NCBI GenBank assembly: GCA_012845835.1
Contig: JABAKD010000023.1
Location: 19,144,691-19,208,690, forward strand
Length of the DNA: 64,000 bases
Source: Undaria pinnatifida
Lineage: Eukaryota; Sar; Phaeophyceae; Laminariales; Alariaceae
Reading direction: 5' to 3'
A program made the translations under genes and the position numbers. The number at the start of each line of letters is the position of its first letter. The stretch's first letter is position 1. The notes below the pieces were generated by a model. The model was given only the letters and a program-made list of their open reading frames with translations, made no database searches and was not told where the DNA came from. Of the stretch, positions 10,847-22,155 are shown piece by piece.

Positions 10847-11330
10847 TGCCAGAGGTATTCAGAACACCGGCACTATATTGGAATAGGATTCCCATTATAG
10901 CCACCTGAGAGTTCATAGCTACCAGAGAGTTCCAGTCGTGCCAAGTGATTCTACCGGCAATATTCAGAGCAATAGCTGGCACATTCAACCGGCTCTATAC
11001 CCGTTATTTGCCAGCAATGATAGACAGCGAAAACTGATGATTTGCCGCGGTGCTTGTGTGTGCGTTTTTTTTGTGCATGGAAACAGCATCACATGCTATT
11101 AATAGTGCCGGTATGTGCCAGCCCAAGATGCCGGCACTAATAGTAGGGCTGCCATACATATTTGTTTGTATGAAGAGGTCCATTCGTGCTACTTTTGCCG
11201 GCATTACAAAGAGCACGACGGCACTATTCGAGCGGCGCTATTCGGAGTCTCTCACTGCTACAATGTTAGACACGCTGTTAGGTCTGGGACTGGAAGTCGA
11301 TTTGACCCAAAAAAATGGCAGATCTATTCG
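10847..11330 (+). repeat. R1 dispersed repeat copy, right part
   Basis: Resumes the R1 copy cut by copia: ACACCGGCACTATATTGG, GTTCCAGTCGTGCCAAGTG, TTCAACCGGCTCTATACCCG, TTGCCAGCAATGATAGACAG, then a second monomer from TAGTGCCGGTATGTGCCAGC (11103) through GCTACTTTTGCCGGCATTAC to TGTTAGACACGCTGTTAGG. The arrangement matches the paired monomers near 35.0-35.7 and 37.8-38.5 kb. Confidence 0.65.
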
Positions 11331-11781
11331 GCGAAAACCACCAAAAAATCCGAAAAAATGTCTCGGAGAAAAAATTGCAAACACTGTTTTTACTTGGTTT
11401 CAGACTGAAATAATGTTCGACAGGGTATCACAAAATACGCAACACAGGAGGCGAGTTGGATCCTGAAATTCAGCAGACACGTGTAATCAGTGTAAACGGA
11501 GGGAAATACGGATTATTCTGAATATTCCGTTGTATTTTGAAGTCTAATCGGACGGAAATGTGCGGGAAAACTCGTGTTTTCTGCTTATATTCGTCTCTTG
11601 CTTAATAGGGTCGAACTAATGCAACTGGGTATTGGTAAAATACCCGTATTTACCTCCGCCGGGACTTGGAGGAGACAGCAAAGCAATCTGCTCTTAAATC
11701 GAGTAAATAGCAGGCGAGAAATTCGCAAACAAAGTTGGCCCCATTGGGTCATTCTGGCAGAGTGATCGTGCAAAATTTGCT

Positions 11782-12344
11782 ATGGGCAACTCGAAAAAAT
11801 CTGAAGGCACGGGACCGAAAGGAAAAAAAAAAAAATTGCAAAGGTCAAGGAGGCTTATCGGGCGCGTACCGGGACCACGACGGCAGACGCGGGCGTGGCT
11901 GCACGCCGGGCGCTTGCCATCCAGCGCGGCGGTGTCGAGGCGACCGAAGGCATCCGTGACCGGGTCGTGAAGCAGCGCGACGAGAGCCGGGTCGAGGCCG
12001 CTGAGGCAAAGTCTTTGCTGCAAGATGTCTCTCAACAGTTGTCCGAGGAGAAAGGCAAACTCAACCTGGAGCAGGACCTCCGACACGAGTCAGCTGCAGC
12101 CTTGGCCCAAACCCGAGTCGAGCTACACGCACAGCAGCAACTTTCCCGTGAGCTAGAGGTGAAGCGTGCTGCATCGGAGGCACGCGAGATGGAGTTGGGA
12201 AAGACGCTGGAGGTTCGCAAAAAAGGAAAAACTACGGCACTGCTGCTGCATAATATCACCATCTTGGAGGAATTCAGATGCATAGGTCTGCTGTCGGCCA
12301 TCTTGCCGGAGGGTCCCCCAGAAGATGTGTTCCGCCTACGCTAG
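11782..12344 (+). CDS. Small coiled-coil protein, frame broken in a poly(A) run
   Basis: Not recognised. ATG at 11782 opens MGNSKKSEGTGPKGKKKK; the run of 13 A (11823-11835) then breaks the frame. One more A (or two fewer) would join it to the frame that reads IAKVKEAYRARTG and on to the TAG at 12342-12344, giving about 188 residues. The centre (11960-12220) is a heptad-like, Glu/Gln/Arg/Ala-rich coiled coil (KQRDESRVEAAEAKSLLQ, LSEEKGKLNLEQDLRHES, RELEVKRAASEAREMEL). The C-terminus (LLHNITILEEF...GPPEDVFRLR) is less regular. A homopolymer sequencing error is as likely as a real lesion. A long AGC repeat starts ~35 bp after the stop. Confidence 0.5.
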
Positions 12345-12375
12345 CTGTCCCTTGAGTACGCTGCTACACGCGGCG

Positions 12376-12414
12376 GGTAGAGCAGCAAGCAGCAGCAGCA
12401 GCAAGCAGCAAGCA

Positions 12415-12445
<31 letters not shown>

Positions 12446-12462
12446 AAGCAGCAGCAGCAGCT
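12376..12462 (+). repeat. AGC/CAG microsatellite
   Basis: Interrupted (AGC)n with AAGC and AGAAGC variants. A (CTG)n(CTA)n tract lies ~260 bp downstream (12717-12760), in opposite sense, so the two could pair. Confidence 0.9.
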
Positions 12463-12716
12463 ATTTTTTCTACACACGCTCCAACTTTTTTTGCCGCAGA
12501 ACAGCAGCAAGCGGCACAGGCTTTGTTTTCACGAATAATTTTTTGTAGGTGATGTGGGGCCTGTCCCCCCATCGCTGATTGGTTGATTTCCTAAAGAGTT
12601 TTTTTCCCAGAGAACGACCATGGGACATTTTTTTTCCATATTCTACGTCTAAAATTTTGCCAGTCCCAGGCCTAGCTGTGTACTGCTTATTAATGTGTGA
12701 CTGCTTCTTCGTGCGT

Positions 12717-12760
12717 GCTGCTGCTGCTGCTGCCGCTACTACTACTACTACTACTGTTAT
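12717..12760 (+). repeat. CTG then CTA microsatellite
   Basis: TGCTGCTGCTGCTGCTGCCG followed by seven ACT units. It sits at the left of a T-rich segment (12780-13000: CTTGCGTCGCCCTCGGTTGG, TTCTACGCTCACTTTTTACTC, CCCCGAAGGAAGAAC) that is shared with the duplicated units ending near 36850 and 39590. Confidence 0.8.
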
Positions 12761-12999
12761 TACTTCTAACGCGAGTACTTGAGTACTGTACTGCGTCTCA
12801 TGTAAGTGTCGTCGCTCTCTTTTCTTGCGTCGCCCTCGGTTGGTCTTCTTTTCTTCTCTTAATCGTGTGCTATACCGTTTTTTTCTACGTTATTTTATTT
12901 TGAATGCCTTTGAGTTCTACGCTCACTTTTTACTCTCTGCCTAGCATTCCCACCCTTACATTTCACCCCCGAAGGAAGAACTTGTAAACTTAGTTGTAA

Positions 13000-15500
13000 A
13001 ATCGTCTGGTAAAACAAGTTATCTACTTGTCTGGGAAGGTTGGTGTTACTTGCCCCGCTACTTGCGTGGTGCTGATGATCTTATATTTAGTTTTTTCAAG
13101 AGTTTTGTTGTGTTTTATGTCCCTGGTACGTGTAACGTTTGTGTTCCCCCCTCTACAACTTGCGACACCGCCGGGATTTCAAGTCAATCGCATGTGTATG
13201 TACAAAAAACGTTTTTTGGGGCATGCTGATCTCCGGCGGCCAAACGTGTTGTCTCGCGTTTTGGGCTGTGGGGCAGGCAAGGGGTCCGTCGATACATTAC
13301 GACGCATGTCTAAATCCCGGCCGTGCTCATGGCACGTGCTCTGAGCATTTAGAATGGCTGAGCTATCCGCCTCGTTGAGCCTAGTAGGTGCATGGCAAAC
13401 CCATCAGTCTTTTTTGTTTTTTTTCCATTTCACGCTCCGCTCTCTCATGTTTTTTCGGCTCCGCTCTTCCGCCCGCTGTGCAACATCAGCTCCATCGATT
13501 CATTCCTTTTGCTGTCTGACCCGACGCTGCTACAACGTTTGGCTTGGCAGCAACAGCAGTTGCGGCACACATCTTAAACATGGTGCATTCTATTGCACCT
13601 ATATGGCCCTTTGACTTCTGCGGCACACGTCGCACTGTCCATGTAACACCTCGCCTGACGGAAGTGCCTCCCTCCGTCCGTCAACCTGGGAGATTGGCCC
13701 CTATCTACTATGCTCGTGTTGGTGTTCTACTCGCTCCTTGGAGGTAGTCGACCAACAGAGCAAGACCCATACTGCCGCCTGCCTCGTTTCACCGAGCCGC
13801 GCAGGGCCCATAAAATCCCGTACCTTTCTGTTTTTTTCTCGCTCTGCTGCTGTGCTATTACGTCACACGTGGCCTCCCAAGCTCTTGTGCTTGTGGCAGT
13901 CACCGTACAACATCAGCCGCGCTGTAAACCTCCTTTGTAACAGCCACAGAAGGTGCTTCTGTATGTACTTGGTTAACGCGTGTGAATGGAGTGCAAGCTG
14001 TCTCAAAATCGATAGTCGGCGGCAGCCCAGCAGCAGCAATACAACGACAGCCTTGTTTGAAGCTCTTGCCTTTGTACCAGTAGTCACGGTTTAGTATGAG
14101 CGTGTAGTTGGTGCACAGCCGGAGATCGAACCACGACAACATTTTCATGTCCAATGCGAAAATCAAAATAACATCGTCAGACCTCATACCAGGTATACGC
14201 AGCCTTAAACAGCAGCAAACGCACCACGCCATACTTATCATTGGAACGCCTGTGGTTCCTCGTTTCAACTTGCGACACCCCCGGGGATGGCAAATCAACG
14301 CCATTCCGAAGGGGAACCTTATAGATACATATGACATCAGTCATGCTTAGATCGGCGCCTCGCGCTGAACCGGAGATCTCGATGGTTTCCTTTCGTCTCG
14401 GTCTCGGGGTAGACCCATTTTGTCACCCGCTCTCGTCTCGAGGCTCGCACCCCGCCCTCGGCCTTGCGTCCTTCAGCTCGCGTGGCCCCGAGCTCGCCCT
14501 CCTCGCAGCGAGAGTCGACTCTCAAACTTGTTTTCTGGTGCGCGTATTGGGCTGAACGCGGTCCTGACTTGACTGTGGCTACTGTGGTTGGCTCTACTCT
14601 GGCTGTGCTGCTGTTTTGCGGAAACCTTTGATGTTGGTACTCTGTTGTAAACACTTGGTAGGATTACGTTTGTTCGCGGCTTAATCTTATCGTGCCATTT
14701 AGTATTCGGGAGAACTACTACCGCAGTGCTACCTACGACTCGTACTCGTCGTTAATGTGACATTTATCAATGTAGTCAAGCTGTGAAAAGATTACTACGA
14801 CTTGGTGAAAAGAAAGAAACACATGAAGAATGCAGACCGGCTGTACAAGAGTGGCTAATATACTAATCAAAATGAGTGTGTGAGAAATGAGACTGAGATT
14901 CCCGGCATGCGCTCGATCTCCCTTTTTGTATCGTATGATTGTTTCCATTTTTGGTTTCCCCCGCTGTTCGCGTCATACTGGTGGGAGCTTACAGCAGTGC
15001 TGCAGCGCTACATCGTGCGGTTCAGCACCTATCACGAAGTAGGGGGTATATTTCCGGTCGAGAAAAACTTATTTTACGAAAAAGACAGATCTCATGATTA
15101 TTACAGATAACTGTACAGGCTTTGTTCGACAAACTCGAATGTTTTTTTTTTTGGCTATGTGCCACCGCCACTTGCAAGTTTTTTTAACGTCCGAACCGTG
15201 GTGCGTTTTTCTCATGTTGGAAATCGCATGGTGAGATTCGGTGCGGTTGCATTGTGTTTCAGAAATTAGACTGAGAACTAGATGTCATAATAATCAAGTG
15301 AGTGTGAGAAACTTAGACACTATACTATTTATTGTACTGCCATTCAGATGAGTCGTATTCAAAAGCATCGGGGGCGAGTCTGACATTTGAGACTGTTCAG
15401 GATTCTCATAAATTATTATGAAAGAACGTACACTGACTTGATAAAAATGATCATTCGAATCATCAGAATGAGTGTGTGAGAAAGGAGACTGGCTGATATA
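13000..15500. other. No convincing gene; diverged short repeats
   Basis: Open frames here overlap one another and show no motif. A phrase TTGCGACACCGCCGGGATTT (13160) recurs as TTGCGACACCCCCGGGGATG (14270). A phrase AATGAGTGTGTGAGAAA recurs at ~14870 and ~15470, with a related GAGTGTGAGAAAC at ~15302, giving diverged direct repeats with intervals of about 430 and 170 bp. Confidence 0.4.
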
Positions 15501-16290
15501 GAGTAAAGTCGTGTTTTTTTCAGGTGGCGCGTCATTGTGCCGGGCTTACCGCGCCTTCCACGGCACCGCCGGGCTCGGCCCACAGGGGAGGCGCCTGGGG
15601 GGCGCCGCGGAACGCTCGCGAAGCCGGAAAATCGAGCCAGTTTACGGGAGTGCCCCGTGGCCCCTCTCCGCTCCGCTGTGCGCACTTTGTATCCAAGTTA
15701 TTTATCAGGAAAAGCTCAGCGCGCCCACGAGAAACGCCCCGCCGCTCGCACACATCTTCCCTATGAGTGACGAGCGCCGAATTGCCCCGCGCAATGAAAA
15801 ATTCGGCCAGCGCGATCGAGCACTGCGCACCCTACAGGGGAAGGGCAAGCACACACAACCCGTTACCCAAGAACCCCCCCACCCTTTCACTCTACATCCT
15901 GCTGCGCGGCATGCAGGGTGGCCGCCGGTACGTGCCGACGCACGTTGCGGCAGTATCACACGAGATCATCCGCAACTTAGAGCATCGTTCCGGACACAAA
16001 AAAAAAACACCTTCTCCGGCTCAGCAGCATTGTTATGCAATCTTCGCGCGAACGTACGAACACGCTTGGAGTAGAAAATCAGCCTGGATGTCCCCATGGC
16101 GCTTTTTTTTTGGGAGCACAATTGGAACGACACACCATGATATACTACAATAGGCATATGACTTTCATCCCTGCGTTTTCCGAGCCCCAATCCATGTTGG
16201 CCGAGGGTTTCCCACCCTCCCGCCGTCGGCCATTCAGGGAGCGAGGCGCGAGCGTCAGGAGTTGCCCCTCGGGGAGCCCCCCAGTCCCGC
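15500..16290. other. GC-rich, palindrome-rich segment without a gene
   Basis: Several overlapping frames are open on both strands only because of high GC. Words such as GGCGCCTGGGGGGCGCC form local palindromes. GTTTCCCACCCTCCCGCC and GGAGTTGCCCCTCGGGGAGC (16207-16280) recur in diverged form at 18900-18970, just before satellite array 1, so this looks like a fragment of the same larger repeat. Confidence 0.4.
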
Positions 16291-17100
16291 CGCACCGGTT
16301 AATTAGGTTTCGTGACGATCATCTCGACATATTTGTTAATAGAGTGGATGTAGATTGAAGTTGCAGAATTCAGCGCCACTTGACTCTCGGGGCAGCCAAA
16401 ACCCAACGCATCACAGCAGCGTTCAGCAGCAAGGAGCAAGGAAACAATATACAAAAACCGCACCATCATGACATCCGCTCCGACAAAAGACCACAATTGT
16501 TTGCTGCTGTACGTGCTGGTGTACAGCTGTATCACATGGTGGTTGGAGTGTTTGATGGGTGGACGAGTTAGTTGGTGGGTGGATAGGTTGGTGGATGGGG
16601 GTCGTTTCTTACATAGGTGAGTGCTGCTGCTGCTACCTCGAGGTATCTGCCTGCCACTGTTGTGTGATGGCCGACCCACGCCAAACGAGGCAGTAGAGGC
16701 TGTTTGGATACAATTTCCGAACAGGGATATACCATATGTTTGTCAGTGTTGCGGGATCGAGTTAGACCTCCAAGTAAACGGAACCACGCTCCCTCTGCTC
16801 TGGGCGAGGAACGTGTTGCAGTTATCGATTGTGGGCCTTCACTGGAGGTTTGTTTTATTCCTGGTGGTGGTACGTATGTACCAGGTTCCAGGCACTCAGT
16901 ATTTGTAGTCTTGCCGCACCGGTTCAGCAAGTTGAGTGACTATCATCTCATCGTTCTCATTCATAGAGTGGTTGTACGTTCAACTTGCAGAATTCAGCGC
17001 AACTTGATTTTCGAAACAGCAGGGACCCATTGCACAACAGCAGCGTTCGGCAGCAAAAACCAAGGAAGCAAGACACAACACAACAGCCGCACCAACACTG
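16290..17100 (+). repeat. R5 repeat, two copies (16290-16480 and 16905-17100)
   Basis: Both copies read CCGCACCGGTT, GACKATCATCTC, ATAGAGTGG, TTGCAGAATTCAGCGC, CACAGCAGCGTTC and CCGCACCA. A third, more diverged copy begins at about 26735, directly after satellite array 2, so R5 appears to be the 3' flank of the satellite-bearing unit. Confidence 0.6.
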
Positions 17101-17495
17101 ATACTATGGTAAATATTGGGGAGTGGTACGGACTGTAGGATCGTCTCTATTGGTCATCGCAACGCGGTGAATCTCGTCCCTGCCCAACAACAGAAATTGC
17201 AGTGCAGCTACTGTCCAAGGGTTAACGTGTGGCTTCACGCTCGTGCCTCTCTCCCAGACACCGTGCCCCCTCTCGGTATACACCCGGTTATTACATAAGT
17301 GATTTTTAGTTGTTGGGTTCAGTGTTGTTAGGTTGTGTACCCTCACTCCAAAACCAAAAGGGCTGAAAACCAGGGCAGGGTAACATCGCAGTGGAAATCC
17401 CGAATCCATCGTTGAATCTGGCCGGGCTGACGTCGTTACCGAGGTATACGATCAGGGAGAAACCAATTGAATCCAAGAACGTGGGGACTCTGCTG

Positions 17496-17783
17496 AAACA
17501 TCCCCGGATTTGAAAACCGCTGACAGTATCAGAGTAGGGCAATGCTGGGATGGAGATCTCGATTACACCGTCGGGTATGATCATGCGGGTTTCGTGTCCG
17601 AGTTATGCAACCAAGGGGACATCCGTCGACATGCCCAAACCCGTAGAAACCGGCGAAACATTCCCGGATTGTACAACATTCTACATTATCAGAGTATGGC
17701 AGTTCTGGGCTGGAGATGCCGAGTTTTTGGTGTATTTTGTGGCGTGGTTGCATTATCGAGCCAGGTTAGGGTTAGGGTTAGGG
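17496..17783 (+). repeat. 160-bp direct repeat pair and short telomere-like run
   Basis: GAAACATCCCCGGATT and GAAACATTCCCGGATT, each followed by TATCAGAGTAKGGCA and GGATGGAGATC or GGCTGGAGATG, lie 160 bp apart (17496 and 17656). At 17764-17783 the sequence is three TTAGGG units (GGTTAGGGTTAGGGTTAGGG). A degenerate GGGTTAG cluster also lies at 51218-51260. Confidence 0.6.
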
Positions 17784-18974
17784 CCATGCATGCGCACTAT
17801 TTCACTTTTCTGATGATGGCCAAAACACTCTGTATTGTAGTAGTAACGCATGCGATAGACGTACACAGTACGCATTTCGTGTTCACCATGTTTGAAAAAA
17901 CCCGACATATTCGTCACCCCCTTCTAGTACAAATGTGTAAGCTATTTTTATGTTTTTTTCCGGGTATGTGAGGCACTAGCCACAACGTCGACTACCCATA
18001 AACATTCCCAAGAAGTAGAAGACGGGAAACGTATCACACAGGTGTTGTAACCGGTCTTTATACACGTAGTACCTAATATGTACTAGTACCACTTTGCTAG
18101 GTTTTGGCTACTTACCCCAATCGCAGCACATAATGGCAAATATTGGTGGAGGAGTAGCCCACAAACCCAGCTGTCCCTGTTCTGCATAGTCATACAACAA
18201 CCATATCAATTCGTATTTGTACGACACAAGGATCGGCCATCAGTAGTTTTTTTGTTTTTTATTTCGCCCTCACCGCTCAGCAATGCAACTCGGAAGAGTA
18301 AAAACTCGTAAAAGCTATTATCCCGCCAGTAGGCCTACCTCTTAAAGTATAACCTGTTATCCTGTTAGTAGGCCTACTCTTACAAGTAACTCTGCACCTC
18401 GTCAATCGCGGTTGGCGTGGGGCCCACACAAACGGAGCATTTTGAACCCAAGAACAGAAATGACGCTGAGACAGGGAGATCCACTGATGCCGATTGGCTA
18501 CGTTAAATACCGAGTCCCCAACAGACTGTTTTGGCCATTTAAAGAATCAGTAATATTTTATATGTTCTTTGGGATTGAAGCGATCGAGAAAGCAAAAGCT
18601 AAAAGCGAATAGCCCGAAAGTTCACCGCATTCGAGCGAGAGTCGACAGCATGCCAAGAATAGCTGCTACCCCCCCCTCCCCCCGTAGACGAGGCACGCCT
18701 TATATGGGGGCGAATGGAATGTGTTCCTATTTGACAGCAGAGGTCTCCGCAGGCATTTGCGATGCTGCCTTTATGTACTTGTTCGATTTGTTGTCGGTAC
18801 TTGTACGAACACGCACTTACGCTCTTGTATGCTGTATGATATAATTTGAATTTGCTTTGCATCCAGCGTTTCCTGAACCCCAACCCCGTTGGTCGATGGG
18901 GTTCCCCCGCCCGCCCAGGGTGCCGCGCGCGCGGCGGGAGTTGCCCCACCGGGCAACCCCGCCAGTCCCGCTGC

Positions 18975-20090
18975 AACTGGGGAGGATAAGGTCCATCCCC
19001 AGTTTAGACATCCTTCCGTATATCTACAACTCGGACAGATTGGAGACGAATACCGAACTCTTCCGGGTCAACACCGCCCGAAGGTGTGGAAACCCCAATC
19101 CCATTGGCTGATCGTTGATTGGCTTGAGCGCGTAAAACCAGAGCCACCCGGGGGGATAAGGCCCCGTCCCTGGTTCAGAAATTATTCCGTGTCTCTACAA
19201 ACCCGAAACCTGGGGACACAAACGGATATTTTCCGGATCGATACAGCTCCGCACGGTGTGAAACGCCAACCCCACTGGCTAATCGCTGATTGGCTGGGAG
19301 TCGTGTTTTGATCCAGCGCTACCTGGGGAGAAAACGGGCTCATTCCGGGCAGGTTAATCCTTCCATATAGCTTCAAATTCGATAATCCGGGGACGAACCT
19401 CGAACTCTCCCAGGTCGAAACCGTCCCGCACGGGGTGGAAACCCCTATCCGATTGGCGAATCGCTTATTGGCTTGACCTCGTAGAGCCATCGCCACCCGG
19501 CCAGGATAGAGGCCCGTCAATGGGGGCGGTTCCCGCTCACCCGGGGAGCAAAGAGTCTCCCCCCCATGATCGTAATATTTCCGTGCATCTACGACTCAGA
19601 CATATATATCCCTGGGACACAGGTTGCACGGATGGGTTTCGACAAAATCTTCGATCTCGCAGCTGGGGTGTATTTTATTTTGATAATATCTCTGGGACGA
19701 AAAGTGGGATCCCCCGGATCGACAACGCCTCGCACGCGGTGGAACTCAACTCCACCGCCGATTGACTGAGAGTCGTACATAGGGCTAGCGCCACCCAGGG
19801 AGAATAGCCCCCCCCCCACCTCCCCCCCCGGTACATAAGCATTCCGTATCTCTATCTCTACAACTTCGACAAAACAGGGACGGGAAGCCAATTCTCCCGA
19901 ATCGACGCCGCTCCGCACGGTGTGGTTCCCCCCAATCATATTGGCTAACGGCTGATTAGCTGGAGCTCGTAGAGCCAGCGCCGGCCGGGGTGGATAGATG
20001 CCCCCCGGAAATGGGGGGCAATTTTGCCGCACCTGGGGAGGATAGGATCCCATCCCCCGATCAGGATCGTTTTTTTACATCTACGCACAA
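18975..20090 (+). repeat. 177-bp satellite, array 1 (about 5-6 diverged units)
   Basis: Tandem units with anchor GTGTGGAAACCCCAATCCC and GATTGGCT at about 19091, 19262, 19440, 19743 and 19926. Spacings are 171, 178, 303 (one degenerate unit lost) and 183. Each unit also has a CCCGGGGAGGATA stretch and TCTACAACTC. Some carry a ~40-bp extra block. Units are more diverged than in array 2. Confidence 0.85.
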
Positions 20091-20139
20091 ATGTCTCGGT
20101 TAGCGGTCTATTGTTGTCCCGTCAAGGCTCGTTTCCTGA

Positions 20140-20410
20140 CTCCTAGGAGACACCAGCTAGGGTGGTGGAGAACCCAGAGGGTAGGCAAATAGAACGTGTA
20201 GATATTTTTTCTTCAGCTCCTCACGAGTCCCTCACGTACTTCATTTGGCTCCTCTCGAGTATCAAGGGGAAGGCGACCTGGAGAAATGCAAAAGCGGCGA
20301 ATTAGACGGGACAGCTCTCCGACATCCAGGTATCCCAATGCGACGCTAATCTATCATTGGAACTCCTATCTCCCGTTGTCTTTTCTGTATCAAGTTAAGA
20401 CAGCATAATC
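20140..20410 (+). repeat. R3 repeat, copy 1
   Basis: Shares TGACTCCTAGGAGACACCAG-like start, GGGTGGTGGAGAACCCAG, GTGTAGATATTT, CAGCTCCTCACGAGT, GCTCCTCTCGAGTATCA, AAAAGCGGCGAATTAGACGG and CTAATCTATCATTGGAACTC with 24355-24665. It sits right after satellite array 1; its partner sits right before array 2. Confidence 0.75.
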
Positions 20411-20626
20411 AATAGCCTGCTTGCTTTTGCAACTGATACAGTATGATACCATAATGTCATTTCCTCAAGAAAAAAACGGGTCAATGAAAATTGCAATTAA
20501 ACAGTATTCTCCCTGCGCTGCTGCTACTGAAATGAATATTACAGTACCACGGCCCCCGAAGTCACTCCATAATCCATTAATCACAATCCACGGACGACAT
20601 TCGGAATCGTTCTCCAAACTCTAAGG

Positions 20627-21320
20627 CCTACTATTATGGCGAATATTTTCATCGATTATTTCTCTCTTTAACCGGGATCTCCGACGACAAAAATAAAAAC
20701 CTTCCACTATGGGACCAGAAATCATCGTTATTTCTGGGTTCAGAAATAATCGAGGCCAGAAATCAGCGGATCTGGTGATTTCTGAGCCCAGAAATAACAG
20801 CTCTTCCAACCTCTCAGAACTGGGATTATTTGACTTTTGGATACTACCTCGTACCAAGTATTACATGTCATCACTGCTTATACTGTACCTGGTATGATAC
20901 TTGTCTGCTGTACACGTCACGCATCACCCACAACAAAGAATCACAAACACACCTACGACAGCATACTGCGCTTGTTGTGTGCGAGACAGAGCTTCATCCT
21001 CACACAAACGCGACAGCAGCAGCACCACCACCATCGAAACCACCTCAGGCACACCACACCAGCACCACAGCAGCAGCGCAGCAGAAGAGACCGCAGCAGA
21101 GGCGGTGGTGACCTAACGTCGCCGGCGACAGTGTACGTGCCAGATTTTAAAAATAAAGGCAAACGGCGAAACAAGACCTACCAATTCAAAATAAAACCAC
21201 TTTCCAAAAATCAGAAGCCATAATAGACGCTCCTTATTTCTGATGCAGTTATTTCTGGAGCCTCAAAACTACAAGAATAATCGCCAGAAATAATCGCTCA
21301 AAATTTTCCATAATAGTAGG
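20627..21320. mobile_element. Non-autonomous TIR DNA transposon with GAAATAATCG motifs
   Basis: About 694 bp. Outer ends are CCTACTATTATGG and its exact complement CCATAATAGTAGG. The inverted match continues inward with gaps for ~40 bp, to GCGATTATTTCT or TCGATTATTTCT. Both subterminal regions are packed with copies of GAAATAATCG/GAAATCATCG and TTATTTCTGG in both orientations. Flanks are TCTAAGG (20620-20626) and TCTAAAG (21321-21327), a possible 7-bp target duplication with one mismatch. No transposase frame. Superfamily not assignable from this alone. Confidence 0.6.
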
Positions 21321-21488
21321 TCTAAAGCCCGTCATCCGAAGCCCGAAATCAGAGTCCCAAAATTCTTCTATCCCGAATTCCGAAGCTTCAATGTCAGAAG
21401 TCCCAAAATTAAAATCCAGAACCCGAAACACACTGCAGTGTTCGGTACACAAATGTCTTAAATCAACCCGCACTAAACTACCGCACCT

Positions 21489-21731
21489 ATTACGGAGATT
21501 GAATGTTAACAGGGGTAAATTCCTCATCATGTTGCAAAACATTCATCGGAAATTTTACATAATTATCGCAATATCTCGGCCAGAACATCATATTTTTGAT
21601 TTTTCATTTTTGCGCCGTGACCGTAAGGCCTATGCGAATAATCCAAGTTATCGTTGACCGTTATCGACGAAGAATTGACAGAGTTATGACTCCATAGGCA
21701 TTTACCCCTGTTAACAATGTATCTCCGTAAT
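21489..21731. mobile_element. 243-bp foldback or MITE-like element
   Basis: Arms 21489-21520 and 21700-21731 are inverted repeats, 29 of 32 bases matching (ATTACGGAGAT, then TGTTAACAGGGGTAAAT). The 179-bp interior is not repetitive. No target duplication is evident. Confidence 0.5.
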
Positions 21732-22057
21732 GGTGGATTTTCACCCCAGGGATCATACGGGCATCAGTTGGTGAAAACAGGATTGAGACGAGTGTACTAG
21801 GAGAGTAGTCCCAAAACTTAGTATTGTATCAGGGAGCTGCCTCCCCGCTGGGCACACACCATGAATCATCTGAAGTTCAAAATGACCAAGTCCAAAACAT
21901 AATAACGTCATTTGTTTAGTCGTAACGTCGTTTGTTTAGTCGTAAGAACGCAGAAAGATCGTAGTTCCATGACCATAAAATCAGCAACGAAATGAATTCT
22001 CCATACCGTGGTTTTTGGTCGTCAGAAATGCAGAATAATCATTATTTCATGACCAAA

Positions 22058-22155
22058 AAAATCAACTAATATATGACTCCTCCACTCAAAAAAATCGACT
22101 AATATATGACTCTTCCACTAAATTAAAATCAACTAATATATGACTCCTCCACTCC
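22058..22155 (+). repeat. 33-bp minisatellite, three units
   Basis: AATCAACTAATATATGACTC followed by CTCCACT recurs three times with one or two changes. The surroundings (21900-22060) contain GTCGTAACGTCGTTTG-like short repeats. From 22160 to 23150 I see no gene and no strong repeat. Confidence 0.8.

Noticed and set aside
15500-16074. GC-rich gene at 15511-16074
   Set aside because: Four mutually overlapping open frames on both strands and no motif; openness follows from composition.
22058-22155. CRISPR-like array
   Set aside because: The 33-bp units abut with no unique spacers, and the sequence is eukaryotic.
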